A DNA stretch of 37,836 bases, taken from Parcubacteria group bacterium. GTDB taxonomy: Bacteria; Patescibacteriota; Minisyncoccia; Phycocordibacterales; JABMOB01. The DNA lies in NCBI GenBank assembly GCA_013204345.1, contig JABMOB010000026.1:1-37836 (forward strand), given 5' to 3'. A model generated the notes under the pieces. It was not told where the DNA came from. It worked only from the letters and a program-made list of their open reading frames with translations, and did not search any database. Shown one piece after another: positions 1-9,922 of the stretch. Position 1 is the stretch's first letter. Each line of letters starts with the position of its first letter. The translations under genes and the position numbers were made by a program.

Positions 1-1274
1 AAATCATTTTCAGATATTTTCCCCAAAATTTCTACAATTTTTTCAATATGAATTTTAGTAGATTCTTTGGAATTATCTTTTCCTAAAAGTTTTTCTGTCT
101 CAATCGTTGGTTTCTGTAAAAAATACGATAGTTCACCAGAGGTTTCCATATCCCCCACCTCGCAGGCGACAGAAACTCTATCTTTAATAACCGGAATTAT
201 TTTTGTGATTATTGAATGGTACAGCGGAGAATTTTTAATTGCATTAGAAAGATATTTTTCTATAGAAGCTTTAAAATCGTCATCGGATAACATCAAAAGA
301 TGTTCCCGATTTACCCATTTTAGTTTTTCTTCATTAAATCTCCCCCCCGCTTTATGTATCTGTTCAAGTTTAAATAAACTTACAAATTCTTGCACTGTTA
401 GCACTTCTTTTTCATCACCAGGGTTCCAACCAATAAAAGCGAGAAAATTGACCATCGCCGAGGCTAAATAACCTTCTTTACGATATTCTAAAATATCTTT
501 AGCACCATCTCTTTTACCGAGCTTTTTTTTGCCGTCAGGGGTCATAATAGGTGGTAGAGTGACAAATTCAGGTCTCTTGATGTCCAGAGCATCATAAAGA
601 GACAGAAATTTTGGGGTAGAAGAAATAAATTCATCAGCTCTAAAAATATGAGTGACCCCCATTTCTAAATCATCGATAATATGGGCAAAGTTATATGTAG
701 GATATCCGTCACTTTTGATAAGTATAAAATCGTCCAGAGCTTCCGGGCCAGCCTTTAGATCCCCACGCACAAGATCGTGCCATTCATACGACTTTATTTG
801 CGACACCTTGAGCCTGAGAGCTTGCGCCCCATCCCAAACAGGAGGATTTTCCGGTCTATGATCTCTATACAAAAAAGCCTTGTGTTCTTCTTCGGCTGTT
901 TTTCTAAACTTTTCCAATTCCCCTTCTGTGTATGGGTCTGCATATGCAAGCCCTTTTTCCACAAGAATACGAGCGTATTTTTTATAGTTTTCTAGACGTT
1001 TTGATTGAAAATATGGAGCACTTGGCCCTCCAATATCAGGACCTTCATCCCATATAATTCCAAGCCATTTCAAAGACTCCATTATGTGTTCTACCGAGCC
1101 TTCCACCTCACGTTCTTTGTCGGTATCCTCAACCCTAAGAATAAATTTTCCATTATTTTGCTTAGCATAGGCCCAAGCAAAAAGGGCGGTCCTTACACCA
1201 CCTACATGCAAAAACCCTGTGGGAGAAGGGGCAAATCTAGTTACAATTTTCTGTTTTTTGGAAAATATACCCAT
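1..1274 (-). CDS. gltX: Glutamyl-tRNA synthetase, partial (C-terminus beyond window edge)
   Basis: Minus-strand translation from ATG at 1274: MGIFSKKQKIVTRFAPSPTGFLHVGGVRTALFAWAYAKQ...; class I HIGH-like region, and KKLGKRDGA as the KMSKS-equivalent. Not in the ORF track because it is truncated. Confidence 0.95.
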   Translation of the reverse strand, partial: MGIFSKKQKIVTRFAPSPTGFLHVGGVRTALFAWAYAKQNNGKFILRVEDTDKEREVEGSVEHIMESLKWLGIIWDEGPDIGGPSAPYFQSKRLENYKKYARILVEKGLAYADPYTEGELEKFRKTAEEEHKAFLYRDHRPENPPVWDGAQALRLKVSQIKSYEWHDLVRGDLKAGPEALDDFILIKSDGYPTYNFAHIIDDLEMGVTHIFRADEFISSTPKFLSLYDALDIKRPEFVTLPPIMTPDGKKKLGKRDGAKDILEYRKEGYLASAMVNFLAFIGWNPGDEKEVLTVQEFVSLFKLEQIHKAGGRFNEEKLKWVNREHLLMLSDDDFKASIEKYLSNAIKNSPLYHSIITKIIPVIKDRVSVACEVGDMETSGELSYFLQKPTIETEKLLGKDNSKESTKIHIEKIVEILGKISEND

Positions 1275-1363
1275 TATATAATTTTATTCATAGCTATTCG
1301 TATAATTCGTAACATTCGCTCGCTTGCGCGTACACGCAGGCAGGTATATTAGTATGTTTATCT

Positions 1364-2491
1364 TTATTTTTCGTGCCGCAAAGCTATTGTCAATATTTCT
1401 TTGGCGATTTTTTCCGCAGCATCGGGGTGATTGAAAGACTCTGTCCCTTTCTTCATGGCTTCTCTTCCTGTGGAACTGTCCATAAGACGGTTGATTTCAG
1501 AAACAAGAATATTGGCTGATAAGTTTTCTTCTTCAACAACTACACACGCACCGCTTCTAGCATACGCAAAAGCATTTTTTCTCTGATGGTCACCGTTAGT
1601 ATCCGTAATAGGAATAATAATTGAAGGAATCTTCCATGAGGCAATTTCAAATATAGTTGAACCAGCCCTAGATATAACGATATTAGCCGCCCCAGCCGCC
1701 ATACGCATCCCAAGAACATTTAAATAATCGAATGGTTTATACCTATTTTCATGAGGATTATCACGAAGCATAACACTAGCACGCTCCGTAACCTGTTTTA
1801 AATTTTTTCTTCCAACTTGATGTATTACCTCAAAGCGCTCCACCAACCGTGGAAGTGCATCCACGATTGTCTCATTTATAATTTGTGAACCAAGAGATCC
1901 TCCTAAAATAAACAAAACCGGCGTATTGTCTTCTAATTTTAAAAATTCTCGTGCACCAGTTTTTAATGGTTGAATCAATTCTTTGCGAACGGGATTGCCT
2001 GTATAAGCCACTTTTTCTTTAGGAAAATATTCTGCAGCCTCAGGATAAGACACTGCAATCTTCTCAGCAAATTTACCGGCCCAAAGATTTACTCTTCCTG
2101 GTACACTATCTGATTCATGAATTACCACAGGTATACGAAAAACTTTTGCCGCGAAAAGCGCTGGAAAGCTTGCATACCCACCTTTACTAAAGACAACATC
2201 TGGATAAATATTAAAAACTTCCCAAAGCGAACCCAAAACTCCCCAAAACGTTTTAAACAAATCAAAAAAGTTTAAAATAGAAAAATACCTTCGAATTTTA
2301 CCGGCAGAATTTTTTTTAAAAGTAATACTGTTGTCAAAAAGGGTACCTGCGTTGTAAGGACTATTGGACATATAGTAAATATCCGCATTCATAAGCCGAT
2401 TTTCCTTCCTAAGTTTATTTATAGCTTCCGCAATAGCAATAATTGGATAGAAATGCCCACCACTACCACCGCCTGTAAGTAAAATTTTCAT
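1364..2491 (-). CDS. murG: UDP-N-acetylglucosamine--N-acetylmuramyl-(pentapeptide) pyrophosphoryl-undecaprenol N-acetylglucosamine transferase
   Basis: MKILLTGGGSGGHFYPIIAIAE N-terminus, FSKGGYASFPALFAA, SRAGSTIFEIA; 4-nt overlap with ftsW. Confidence 0.96.
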   Translation of the reverse strand: MKILLTGGGSGGHFYPIIAIAEAINKLRKENRLMNADIYYMSNSPYNAGTLFDNSITFKKNSAGKIRRYFSILNFFDLFKTFWGVLGSLWEVFNIYPDVVFSKGGYASFPALFAAKVFRIPVVIHESDSVPGRVNLWAGKFAEKIAVSYPEAAEYFPKEKVAYTGNPVRKELIQPLKTGAREFLKLEDNTPVLFILGGSLGSQIINETIVDALPRLVERFEVIHQVGRKNLKQVTERASVMLRDNPHENRYKPFDYLNVLGMRMAAGAANIVISRAGSTIFEIASWKIPSIIIPITDTNGDHQRKNAFAYARSGACVVVEEENLSANILVSEINRLMDSSTGREAMKKGTESFNHPDAAEKIAKEILTIALRHEK

Positions 2492-3585
2492 CTCTTTTGA
2501 TATTTAGAAATATTTAATACGATACCTATCTCAGCTAAAGTCATAAAAAGTGCCGTTCCACCATGACTAACAAATACAAGCGGTATACCAGAAAGTGGCA
2601 AAACACCGAGAATTGCACCAATGTTTACAAATGACTGAGATATGATAAGTATAACAATTCCAACGACCAAAAGTCTACCGAAGGAATCTGGCGCTTTTAT
2701 AGATATTTTGAGACCCCTAAATGCAAAAAATAAAAATAATAATATAATCGATGATGCTCCAATAAAACCAAACTCCTCACCAGCAACAGCGAAAATAGAG
2801 TCCCCTATTGGCTCCGGTAGAAAATTAAACTTCTGAACACTTTGTCCAAATCCCCTACCTCCTATACCTCCTGAACCAATTGCAATTAGCGATTGCTGAA
2901 TCTGATAACCTGAACCCAAAGAATCTTTTGAAGGATCCAAAAAAGTTGTTATTCTATCTTTTATATATGGTCTAAATAAGGAAAGGATCAATACCCCACA
3001 AAAAACTGCGAGCAAAAGAAGCCCAACATGCCTCCAAAGTGCCCCAGCTACGACAAACATAGCTAACCCAGCAAAAAAGATCACAATAAAGGTGCCAGTG
3101 TCAGGTTGTTTCAAAAGTATAAGACCTGTAATCCCAGTAATACCAATAAAAGAAAGTAGTCCATATGAAAATGAGGTGACTTTTTCTTTTATCCCAGACA
3201 TCCACGCCGCAAAATATATAATAAAACCAATTTTCAACAATTCTGCAGGCTGAAAAGAAAATCCTGCTATAACAATCCATCTTTGTGCACCACCATGGGT
3301 AAAACCGAGTCCAGGCACAAAAACTAAAAGTGTTAGAACAATACTTGCCAGAAAAATAAAAAGTGCGTATTTACGCCAAAATCGATAATGTATCTTAGAA
3401 TTGATAATTAAAGCAATCGTACCTAAAAATAATCCGAAAAAAGCCTGATTAAAGGCGACACTAGAAAATTCAGCGCCGTCTCTTGCCAAAAGCCCAAGAG
3501 AAGCTGAACTAAAAATAAAAAAACCTCCTACTGTTAAAAGGATAACTGCAATCAAAAATGGTTTATCAAAAGAAACTGTTTTCAT
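2488..3585 (-). CDS. ftsW: FtsW/RodA/SpoVE (SEDS) family, probable lipid II polymerase FtsW
   Basis: Polytopic SEDS protein with FQPAELLKIGFI, KQPDTGTFIVI and GEEFGFIGA motifs; next to murG. Confidence 0.92.
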   Translation of the reverse strand: MKTVSFDKPFLIAVILLTVGGFFIFSSASLGLLARDGAEFSSVAFNQAFFGLFLGTIALIINSKIHYRFWRKYALFIFLASIVLTLLVFVPGLGFTHGGAQRWIVIAGFSFQPAELLKIGFIIYFAAWMSGIKEKVTSFSYGLLSFIGITGITGLILLKQPDTGTFIVIFFAGLAMFVVAGALWRHVGLLLLAVFCGVLILSLFRPYIKDRITTFLDPSKDSLGSGYQIQQSLIAIGSGGIGGRGFGQSVQKFNFLPEPIGDSIFAVAGEEFGFIGASSIILLFLFFAFRGLKISIKAPDSFGRLLVVGIVILIISQSFVNIGAILGVLPLSGIPLVFVSHGGTALFMTLAEIGIVLNISKYQKR

Positions 3586-3591
3586 GTTGGT

Positions 3592-3719
3592 TTACCCTGT
3601 TAAATATGATTTGTATTACAAATCATAACTTTAAATTCTATTTAATCTAAAATCTCCGTAATTGTAACATACGAGCACAGCAAAATATTATGATATTTAA
3701 AGTTATTTAACAGGGTGAA
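3592..3719. repeat. Three-way-junction palindromic element, copy 1 (upstream of ftsW)
   Basis: TTACCCTGTTAAAT [ATGATTTGTattACAAATCAT][AACTTTAAAT...58 nt...ATTTAAAGTT] ATTTAACAGGGTGAA. Confidence 0.85.
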
Positions 3720-3784
3720 TTATAACACGGGTCAGAATAAGATTTTTGTAATATAATAAGGTCTTACAAATAACACACACACCA

Positions 3785-4654
3785 ATGTCAAAAATTAAAA
3801 AAGTAATCATCCCAGTAGCAGGTCTTGGCACAAGATTTCTCCCTGCAACAAAAGCTCAACCAAAAGAAATGCTTCCAATAGTAGACAAACCAATTATCCA
3901 ATACATTATTGAAAGTGCAGTAGAATCTGGAATTGAAGACATTATTCTTGTCACCGGAAAAACAAAACGTGCGATAGAAGACCATTTTGACCAAGATGAA
4001 TTTCTTGAGCGGTATCTTATTGAGGCAGGCAAAGAAAAATATGCTGAGAAAATAAGAAAAATATCAAAGCTCGCTAATTTTATCTATATTCGTCAAAAAG
4101 GCCCGTATGGAAATGGTACCCCTGTTTTGAATGCTAAACATATTATTGGAGACGAACCCTTTGCTGTGCTTTGGGGAGATGATATTTGGAACACACCGCG
4201 TGTACCACACCTGAAACAACTCATGGATGTTTTTGAAAAATATGGTGATCCTGTAATTTCTGCAATGATGACTGATGACGAAGGTACTGGAAAATATGGG
4301 ATTATCGATGGAGTAAAAATTGGCGATGATACATATGAAGTAAAATCAATCATTGAAAAACCTGGAGCAGAAAAAGCCCCTTCGCGAATTGCTTCTCTTG
4401 GTGGATATATTTTTACACCGGACATTTTTCTAGAACTGGAGAAAACTCCCGTAGGAAAAGGGAATGAATTATGGCTCGTTGATGCTATCGCCCGCTTACT
4501 TGAAAAACGACCGATTTACGCAAAAATTATAGATGGAGATTATATGGATATTGGCTCAAAATTAGGTTTCCTTAAAGCCAATGTGCATTTTGGTTTAAAT
4601 GATGCAGATGTAAAAGATGAGCTAAAAAAATATTTGAAAGAAGTTTTGAAATGA
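3785..4654 (+). CDS. galU: UTP--glucose-1-phosphate uridylyltransferase
   Basis: KKVIIPVAGLGTRFLPATKAQPKEMLPIVDKPIIQYI nucleotidyltransferase signature. Confidence 0.95.
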   Translation: MSKIKKVIIPVAGLGTRFLPATKAQPKEMLPIVDKPIIQYIIESAVESGIEDIILVTGKTKRAIEDHFDQDEFLERYLIEAGKEKYAEKIRKISKLANFIYIRQKGPYGNGTPVLNAKHIIGDEPFAVLWGDDIWNTPRVPHLKQLMDVFEKYGDPVISAMMTDDEGTGKYGIIDGVKIGDDTYEVKSIIEKPGAEKAPSRIASLGGYIFTPDIFLELEKTPVGKGNELWLVDAIARLLEKRPIYAKIIDGDYMDIGSKLGFLKANVHFGLNDADVKDELKKYLKEVLK

Positions 4655-4704
4655 AAAACCGTCACATTCAGTAACGGCTATCGTTTTGACATTTTTAGTT
4701 CAAA

Positions 4705-4896
4705 TTACCGATAATGTAGATAAGAAACAAACAAAAGAAGGGCAACCCCTCCCAAAGAACAAAAAACTCCTCCGATAATGTAGTTACGTTGGTGCTTATA
4801 ACCATAAACAGAGACCAGAGGATTATTTGAGTCCAACACGCACCGTAGACCACCAAGGACCATGACCAGAGCAACGATACATAGGAAGATTATCAT
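4705..4896 (-). CDS. Small hypothetical membrane protein (63 aa, about two TM segments)
   Basis: Hydrophobic ORF with strong Shine-Dalgarno (AAGGAGA) upstream of ATG; downstream of mraY. Confidence 0.6.
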   Translation of the reverse strand: MIIFLCIVALVMVLGGLRCVLDSNNPLVSVYGYKHQRNYIIGGVFCSLGGVALLLFVSYLHYR

Positions 4897-4960
4897 CAGA
4901 TTTTCTCCTTATATTAAAAACCTGATCATATATAAACATATTCACCAAACTAAATCAAAC

Positions 4961-6040
4961 CTACCCAACCAACGCCAAAATCATTCCTAAAATAGCAAAG
5001 ATTACCCCTATAACCCAAAAACGCATCACAACCTTATAAGACGGCCAACCAAGAGCTTCAAAGTGATGATGAATTGGTGCGATAAGAAAAACTTTTTTGC
5101 CATTTCTAAACTTTTTTGACGTAAGCTGAATAACATCCGACAAAGATGTCAAAATAAGTGGCATAGCGATAATAGGCAGTACCAGTATTCCATAACCACC
5201 ACCGAGAGAATCTGTCATAAAAGCCACGACGGCCAAAGTCATAGTCAACCCCATCGTTCCAGTTTCAGACATATAAAATCTAGCTGGAGGAATATTAAAC
5301 CATAAAAAGGCTAGTATACCACCGACAATCAAAGCACAAAAAGCCGCGAGATTTATTTGATTTTGTGAAAATGCGATCCCCGCATAAGCGGCAAACATAG
5401 TAGCAAAAACCCCGCCAGCAAGACCATCTAATCCATCTATCACTCCACCAGAATAAATACCGACAGTAACCAAAGAAAAGAAAATTATGAAAAACCAACC
5501 AAGCGGTATTCCCCCACCCCAAGCCATCGGTAAACCGATTGAGGAAACATCCAATTTAAAGAAAAACCAAGCCCCACAAAGAAGTCCTATAACAGAAACT
5601 ATAACTAAACGTTTTTTTAGTGACAAACCGCCTGCAATATGTCCACCAGTTCCCTTTACTTCCAAAAAATCGTCAACAAGTCCCACTAAAGCACCCACAA
5701 TAAGAGTAGCTAGAGGGATCCACGTTTGGTTTCTACTTAAAAAATCTAGCTTACTAATAATGTCTCCTGGAAAAAATTTTGAGACTAGCCATATACCCAC
5801 AATAGTAAGAGCCGCACTAAACCAAATGACTATTCCACCCATCTTAGGAGTTCCTACTTCTTTATTTTTATGAAGCTCGTTGAAGATAGGCGTGGCTCGT
5901 CCATCCGGAGCAACTTTGCCAGATTTTTTCTTCCACATCTCATGTTTATAAAGATATTTTGTGAGAATAGGAGTAAAAACCACACCAACAATAAAGGCAA
6001 TAATTGATGGAAGAAAAACTTTTATAACATTTATGATCAT
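4961..6040 (-). CDS. mraY: Phospho-N-acetylmuramoyl-pentapeptide-transferase
   Basis: DDFLEV, DGLDGLAGG and APIHHHFEALGW motifs. Confidence 0.96.
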   Translation of the reverse strand: MIINVIKVFLPSIIAFIVGVVFTPILTKYLYKHEMWKKKSGKVAPDGRATPIFNELHKNKEVGTPKMGGIVIWFSAALTIVGIWLVSKFFPGDIISKLDFLSRNQTWIPLATLIVGALVGLVDDFLEVKGTGGHIAGGLSLKKRLVIVSVIGLLCGAWFFFKLDVSSIGLPMAWGGGIPLGWFFIIFFSLVTVGIYSGGVIDGLDGLAGGVFATMFAAYAGIAFSQNQINLAAFCALIVGGILAFLWFNIPPARFYMSETGTMGLTMTLAVVAFMTDSLGGGYGILVLPIIAMPLILTSLSDVIQLTSKKFRNGKKVFLIAPIHHHFEALGWPSYKVVMRFWVIGVIFAILGMILALVG

Positions 6041-6085
6041 TGGATTGTATTATAGCTATCTAAATGTGATTTGGCAAAAAATCTT

Positions 6086-7051
6086 TTACTGATCTATATA
6101 CTTCATCGTGGCATCAACAATTTTTGACACATCGTCAAACCGACCGTCATAAGTAGAACCAAAAACAGAAATAATAATAGGACGGCCTAGAAACGGATCT
6201 ATTGCTATCACCAAATTTCCACCAGCAAGATTCGTATAACCTGTTTTAGAGGCGATAATACCAGGAATTTTGTCTATATCAATATTTGTATTTTTCGCGT
6301 AATGTGAAATATTATTCAAAGACTCGATTTTAACCGAACCATGTTTTGTAGATTCAACAATTTCCGGATGATTTTTTAAAATATATTCCATAAGTATTGC
6401 CATATCTTTTGCCGAACCGACGGCTCCTGGCAAAGTATCCTCGGTATCCAAACCATCTTCATTCAAAAAATAAGTTTGTGTCAGCCCAAGTGACTCGGCT
6501 TTTTCATTCATTTTTTTAACAAATTCTGCTCTACCAATATCCAGATTTTCTCCAGGATTACCGTTGATCACAGAACCAACAACAGAAGCGACCGCACGAG
6601 CACCATCGTTGGACGAAACAGTCAAAGTAAAATTGAGCAGGTTCTTTAGATTCCATCTCTCTTGAGAAAAAAGTCCTGTGTCCCCTTCTTCAGCCAAAAA
6701 CTCTTTATCGATTTCAATTACGGTATATGGAGGAACAAGATCAATCGCTGTGATAGCCATCATAAGTTTGGCAACAGAAGCCAGAGGAACTTTTTTGTCT
6801 GGATTAAAGGCATATAGAGGAGTTTTGTTTACAATATCCCATACAAATACAGACTGGGCTGATAGTTTTATATTTTTGAATGGATCTACAAAAACTTTCT
6901 CTGGTTTTTTTTCAATATTTTTTACCAACTTTGAAGTACTGTTTGCATAAAAAATACCAAACAATATAATCAGGGCGAAAAAAATTGTTGCCAGCGCAAC
7001 AAAAGTAGATTTCTTTTCAAAAAAATTTACCTTCCGGTTTTGTTCGTCCAT
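6086..7051 (-). CDS. D-alanyl-D-alanine carboxypeptidase (S11 family)
   Basis: SVAKLMMA (SxxK), SSNDGAR (SxN), SKTGYTNLAGG (KTG); single N-terminal TM. Confidence 0.93.
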   Translation of the reverse strand: MDEQNRKVNFFEKKSTFVALATIFFALIILFGIFYANSTSKLVKNIEKKPEKVFVDPFKNIKLSAQSVFVWDIVNKTPLYAFNPDKKVPLASVAKLMMAITAIDLVPPYTVIEIDKEFLAEEGDTGLFSQERWNLKNLLNFTLTVSSNDGARAVASVVGSVINGNPGENLDIGRAEFVKKMNEKAESLGLTQTYFLNEDGLDTEDTLPGAVGSAKDMAILMEYILKNHPEIVESTKHGSVKIESLNNISHYAKNTNIDIDKIPGIIASKTGYTNLAGGNLVIAIDPFLGRPIIISVFGSTYDGRFDDVSKIVDATMKYIDQ

Positions 7052-7053
7052 TT

Positions 7054-7671
7054 TTAATTTAGTTGTGTTGTCTCCGTATTTTCCACTTCTACTTGAGCAT
7101 CATCATCCTCTTTTTTTTCCTGTTCAATAACCTCTTCCACTTCCCTTTTAACCTCTACATATTCGGGCAAATCCTCTATCTTTGAGATACCCATAAAAGA
7201 AAGTACCTCAAACGTTGGCTTATAGAGAAAAGAACGAGCATCATTAGTATTTTGAATCCTCTCTACTAAACCCCTTATGAGCAGATTACGTAGAATAAAA
7301 TTTGAATTAACTCCGCGAATATAGTCTATTTCTCGGCGACTAATAGGTCCTTTATACAGAATAATAGACAATGTTTCAAGCCCGGCACGCCCCAAGTCAC
7401 GAGTAAGCTCTTCTTTGGTGACAGCTGAAATAAGATCTGACATTTCTGGTGAAGTTCTAAGCTCTACTTCATCATCTTTTCTCATAAGTACCAATCCCCT
7501 GTCCGATAATTTGTTTTCTAAAACAACAAGAGCTTCTGAAACTTTTTCAGACGTCTCACCAATAAGTTCAGATATTTTTTTAATAGAAACCGGCTCACTT
7601 TTGAAAAACAATAACGCTTCTATTTTTGCATCTATTGTTGATTTTGTTTTGTTTTGATTTTCTTCTTGCAT
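7054..7671 (-). CDS. scpB: Segregation and condensation protein B
   Basis: KIEALLFFKSEPVS...LETLSIILYKGPISRREIDYIRGVNS. Confidence 0.92.
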   Translation of the reverse strand: MQEENQNKTKSTIDAKIEALLFFKSEPVSIKKISELIGETSEKVSEALVVLENKLSDRGLVLMRKDDEVELRTSPEMSDLISAVTKEELTRDLGRAGLETLSIILYKGPISRREIDYIRGVNSNFILRNLLIRGLVERIQNTNDARSFLYKPTFEVLSFMGISKIEDLPEYVEVKREVEEVIEQEKKEDDDAQVEVENTETTQLN

Positions 7672-7728
7672 GATTTTTGTATTTACTTTAAGAACTTTAT
7701 AGACTTTTGACTTTTAGACTAACAGGAT

Positions 7729-8463
7729 CTACATGTAGTTTGGCACATGTAAATCCTGTGTCTGCATATCTATATCATCAAACATTTTGTCTTGAGTCAC
7801 AGCAATAACCCCTTGCTTCACAAGCTCCAACATTGCCAAAAAACTAACTATAACATTTACTTTTTCTTCTTTGCCAATACCGGAAAAATTCTTGAAACTC
7901 ATCTTGAGACTTGATTTTACCCTTTCTGTGAGTCTAACGATAGTCTCCTCAAGACTCAAAACTTTTTTCACAACTACATTAGCAAGTTTTTCAACCTTAG
8001 GTACATTTTTCAAGACCTCTTTTATAGAAGCAAGTACGCCAGACGAAGTGATAGTTTTCTCGGGAGAAAACACAGGCTCTATATTTTTACTTGGCATCTT
8101 TTCAAACATAATTTCTTTGCCAAAAGTGTTTTTAACGTGAATACTCAGGTCCTTTATACGTTTGTAAAGTTTAAGTCTTTTTTCCAAATCTTCGATACTC
8201 GATTCTTCTTCCAAAGTAAGATCTAGAGTTGGTAAAAGCGATTTTGATTTTATAAGCAAAAGAGTAGAAGCAATCAATATAAAATGAGCACTTTCTGCTA
8301 TAGGAAAATTCTGAATACTCTTTACGTATTCAATATAATCATCCGTAACCTTCGCAAGCGAAATGTCACTAATAAAAAGCTTCCTCTTTTCAATGAGATT
8401 CAAAAGGAGATCCAGAGGACCTTGAAATACTTCCGTTTTTACACTATATGAAGTCGTTTCCAC
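7729..8463 (-). CDS. scpA: Segregation and condensation protein A
   Basis: VFQGPLDLLLNLIEKRKLFISDISLAKVTDDYIEY signature; next to scpB. Confidence 0.93.
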   Translation of the reverse strand: METTSYSVKTEVFQGPLDLLLNLIEKRKLFISDISLAKVTDDYIEYVKSIQNFPIAESAHFILIASTLLLIKSKSLLPTLDLTLEEESSIEDLEKRLKLYKRIKDLSIHVKNTFGKEIMFEKMPSKNIEPVFSPEKTITSSGVLASIKEVLKNVPKVEKLANVVVKKVLSLEETIVRLTERVKSSLKMSFKNFSGIGKEEKVNVIVSFLAMLELVKQGVIAVTQDKMFDDIDMQTQDLHVPNYM

Positions 8464-8498
8464 CCTTTAATTATAACACTTTTTAGGATTATACACAC

Positions 8499-8524
8499 TT
8501 GACATTTTCAATTTAAGTTATAAT
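8499..8524 (+). promoter_or_regulatory. Candidate promoter for aspartokinase cassette
   Basis: TTGACA (8499-8504) and TATAAT (8519-8524); 14-nt spacer is shorter than canonical. Confidence 0.45.
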
Positions 8525-8574
8525 GTCAAAGGTGAACTGATCTTTAACATGAAAACCCAGAAAGGAACTTACAT

Positions 8575-9912
8575 ATGTTGAGAGTCGCAAAATTTGGCGG
8601 AACGTCATTGGCAAATGGTGCACAAATAAAAAAGGTCATTGGTATCATCAAAAAAGACCCCTGTCGTAGAGCAATCGTTGTTTCGGCTCCAGGCAAAAGA
8701 CACCCCAGAGATCAAAAGATTACTGATTTGCTTTTGCGCATCAGTGACCACAATCACACCAGAAATGATCTTCACGAAATTGGTTATGTTGATATGATAA
8801 CCGTTCGTTTTGAAGAAATCGTCAAAGAACTCGGACTAGAAATCGATATCAAGCAAATATTTGGCGACATTTTGGAAAAAGTATCAAAATTGGGTCCACT
8901 TCTTGCGCGTGAATATTTAGCGAGCAGAGGTGAATACCTAAACGCCATAATCATCGCGAAAGCTCTTGGTTTTGAGTTCATTGACGCTGATGAGTTCATC
9001 CATCTCGACGAAAAAGGACGCTACGACCAAAAGAGGACGGCTAACGCAGCCCAAAAAATAGGTCTCGTCGAAAAGGTGGAAAAAGGTATCGTGGTTCCCG
9101 GTTTCTATGGAATTGACGCGCAGGAAAATATCCGAACATTTCCACGAGGAGGTTCTGATATTACTGGCGCTATTGTCTCAGCCGTGCTTCATGCAGACAT
9201 GTATGAAAATTGGACAGATAAACCAGGTGTTCTCATGACCGATCCATCAATCGTACCCGATGCAAGAACAATCTCCCAAATGAACTATTCTGAGCTCAGA
9301 GAATTGACTTATATGGGGGCAAACGTCTTTCAAGACGAAGCTGTATTCCCTGTCCGTGAACTTGATATTCCAATCAATGTACGAGACACCAACAATCCGG
9401 GTCACCCAGGTACTTTGATTGTAGCAAAATCGAATGATGAACCAAACAATCTCTGTCCAATAACGGGAATAGCGGGACGGAAGAATTTTACCGTCATTAG
9501 TATGAGTAGGGCACTAATGAATCAAGAGATTGGATTTGTCCGACGTGTATGCTCAATTATGGAAGAAGAGGGTGTGAGTTTTGAACATATGCCGACCAGT
9601 ATTGACTCTCTGTCCATTATTATTTCTGGAGATCAATTTGCGGGTAAAGAGACTCTCCCATCGCGGATAGATCAGGAAATGAGGCCTGATGGACTGGTCA
9701 CTCAGCACGGCATCTCACTCATTTGCGTAGTAGGGAGAGCAATGGTCCATATTCCTGGGATAGCGGGGCGAGTGTTTGGCGCTCTTGGCCAGGCGAAGAT
9801 CAATGTCAAAATCATCAATCAAGGCTCGAGTGAAACCAATATCATTATCGGTGTAAGCGACAGCGATTTTGAGAACGCGACCAGAGTCATCTACAATGAA
9901 TTCGTTGTTTGA
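8575..9912 (+). CDS. Aspartate kinase with C-terminal ACT-like region
   Basis: RVAKFGGTSLANG N-terminus; FPRGGSDITGAIVSAVLHADMYENWTDKPGVLMTDP; RELTYMGANVFQDEAVFPV; SD AGAAAGGA. Confidence 0.95.
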   Translation: MLRVAKFGGTSLANGAQIKKVIGIIKKDPCRRAIVVSAPGKRHPRDQKITDLLLRISDHNHTRNDLHEIGYVDMITVRFEEIVKELGLEIDIKQIFGDILEKVSKLGPLLAREYLASRGEYLNAIIIAKALGFEFIDADEFIHLDEKGRYDQKRTANAAQKIGLVEKVEKGIVVPGFYGIDAQENIRTFPRGGSDITGAIVSAVLHADMYENWTDKPGVLMTDPSIVPDARTISQMNYSELRELTYMGANVFQDEAVFPVRELDIPINVRDTNNPGHPGTLIVAKSNDEPNNLCPITGIAGRKNFTVISMSRALMNQEIGFVRRVCSIMEEEGVSFEHMPTSIDSLSIIISGDQFAGKETLPSRIDQEMRPDGLVTQHGISLICVVGRAMVHIPGIAGRVFGALGQAKINVKIINQGSSETNIIIGVSDSDFENATRVIYNEFVV

Positions 9913-9922
9913 GCTGAACCAC

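Noticed and set aside
67-1352. Plus-strand ORFs 67-471, 652-861, 777-995, 1005-1352
   Set aside because: They lie antisense to the clear gltX reading frame and its spacer; compositions are non-protein-like.
4708-4784. 12-nt direct repeat CCGATAATGTAG occurring twice
   Set aside because: Lies inside or at the edge of a small CDS and is isolated; probably coincidental.
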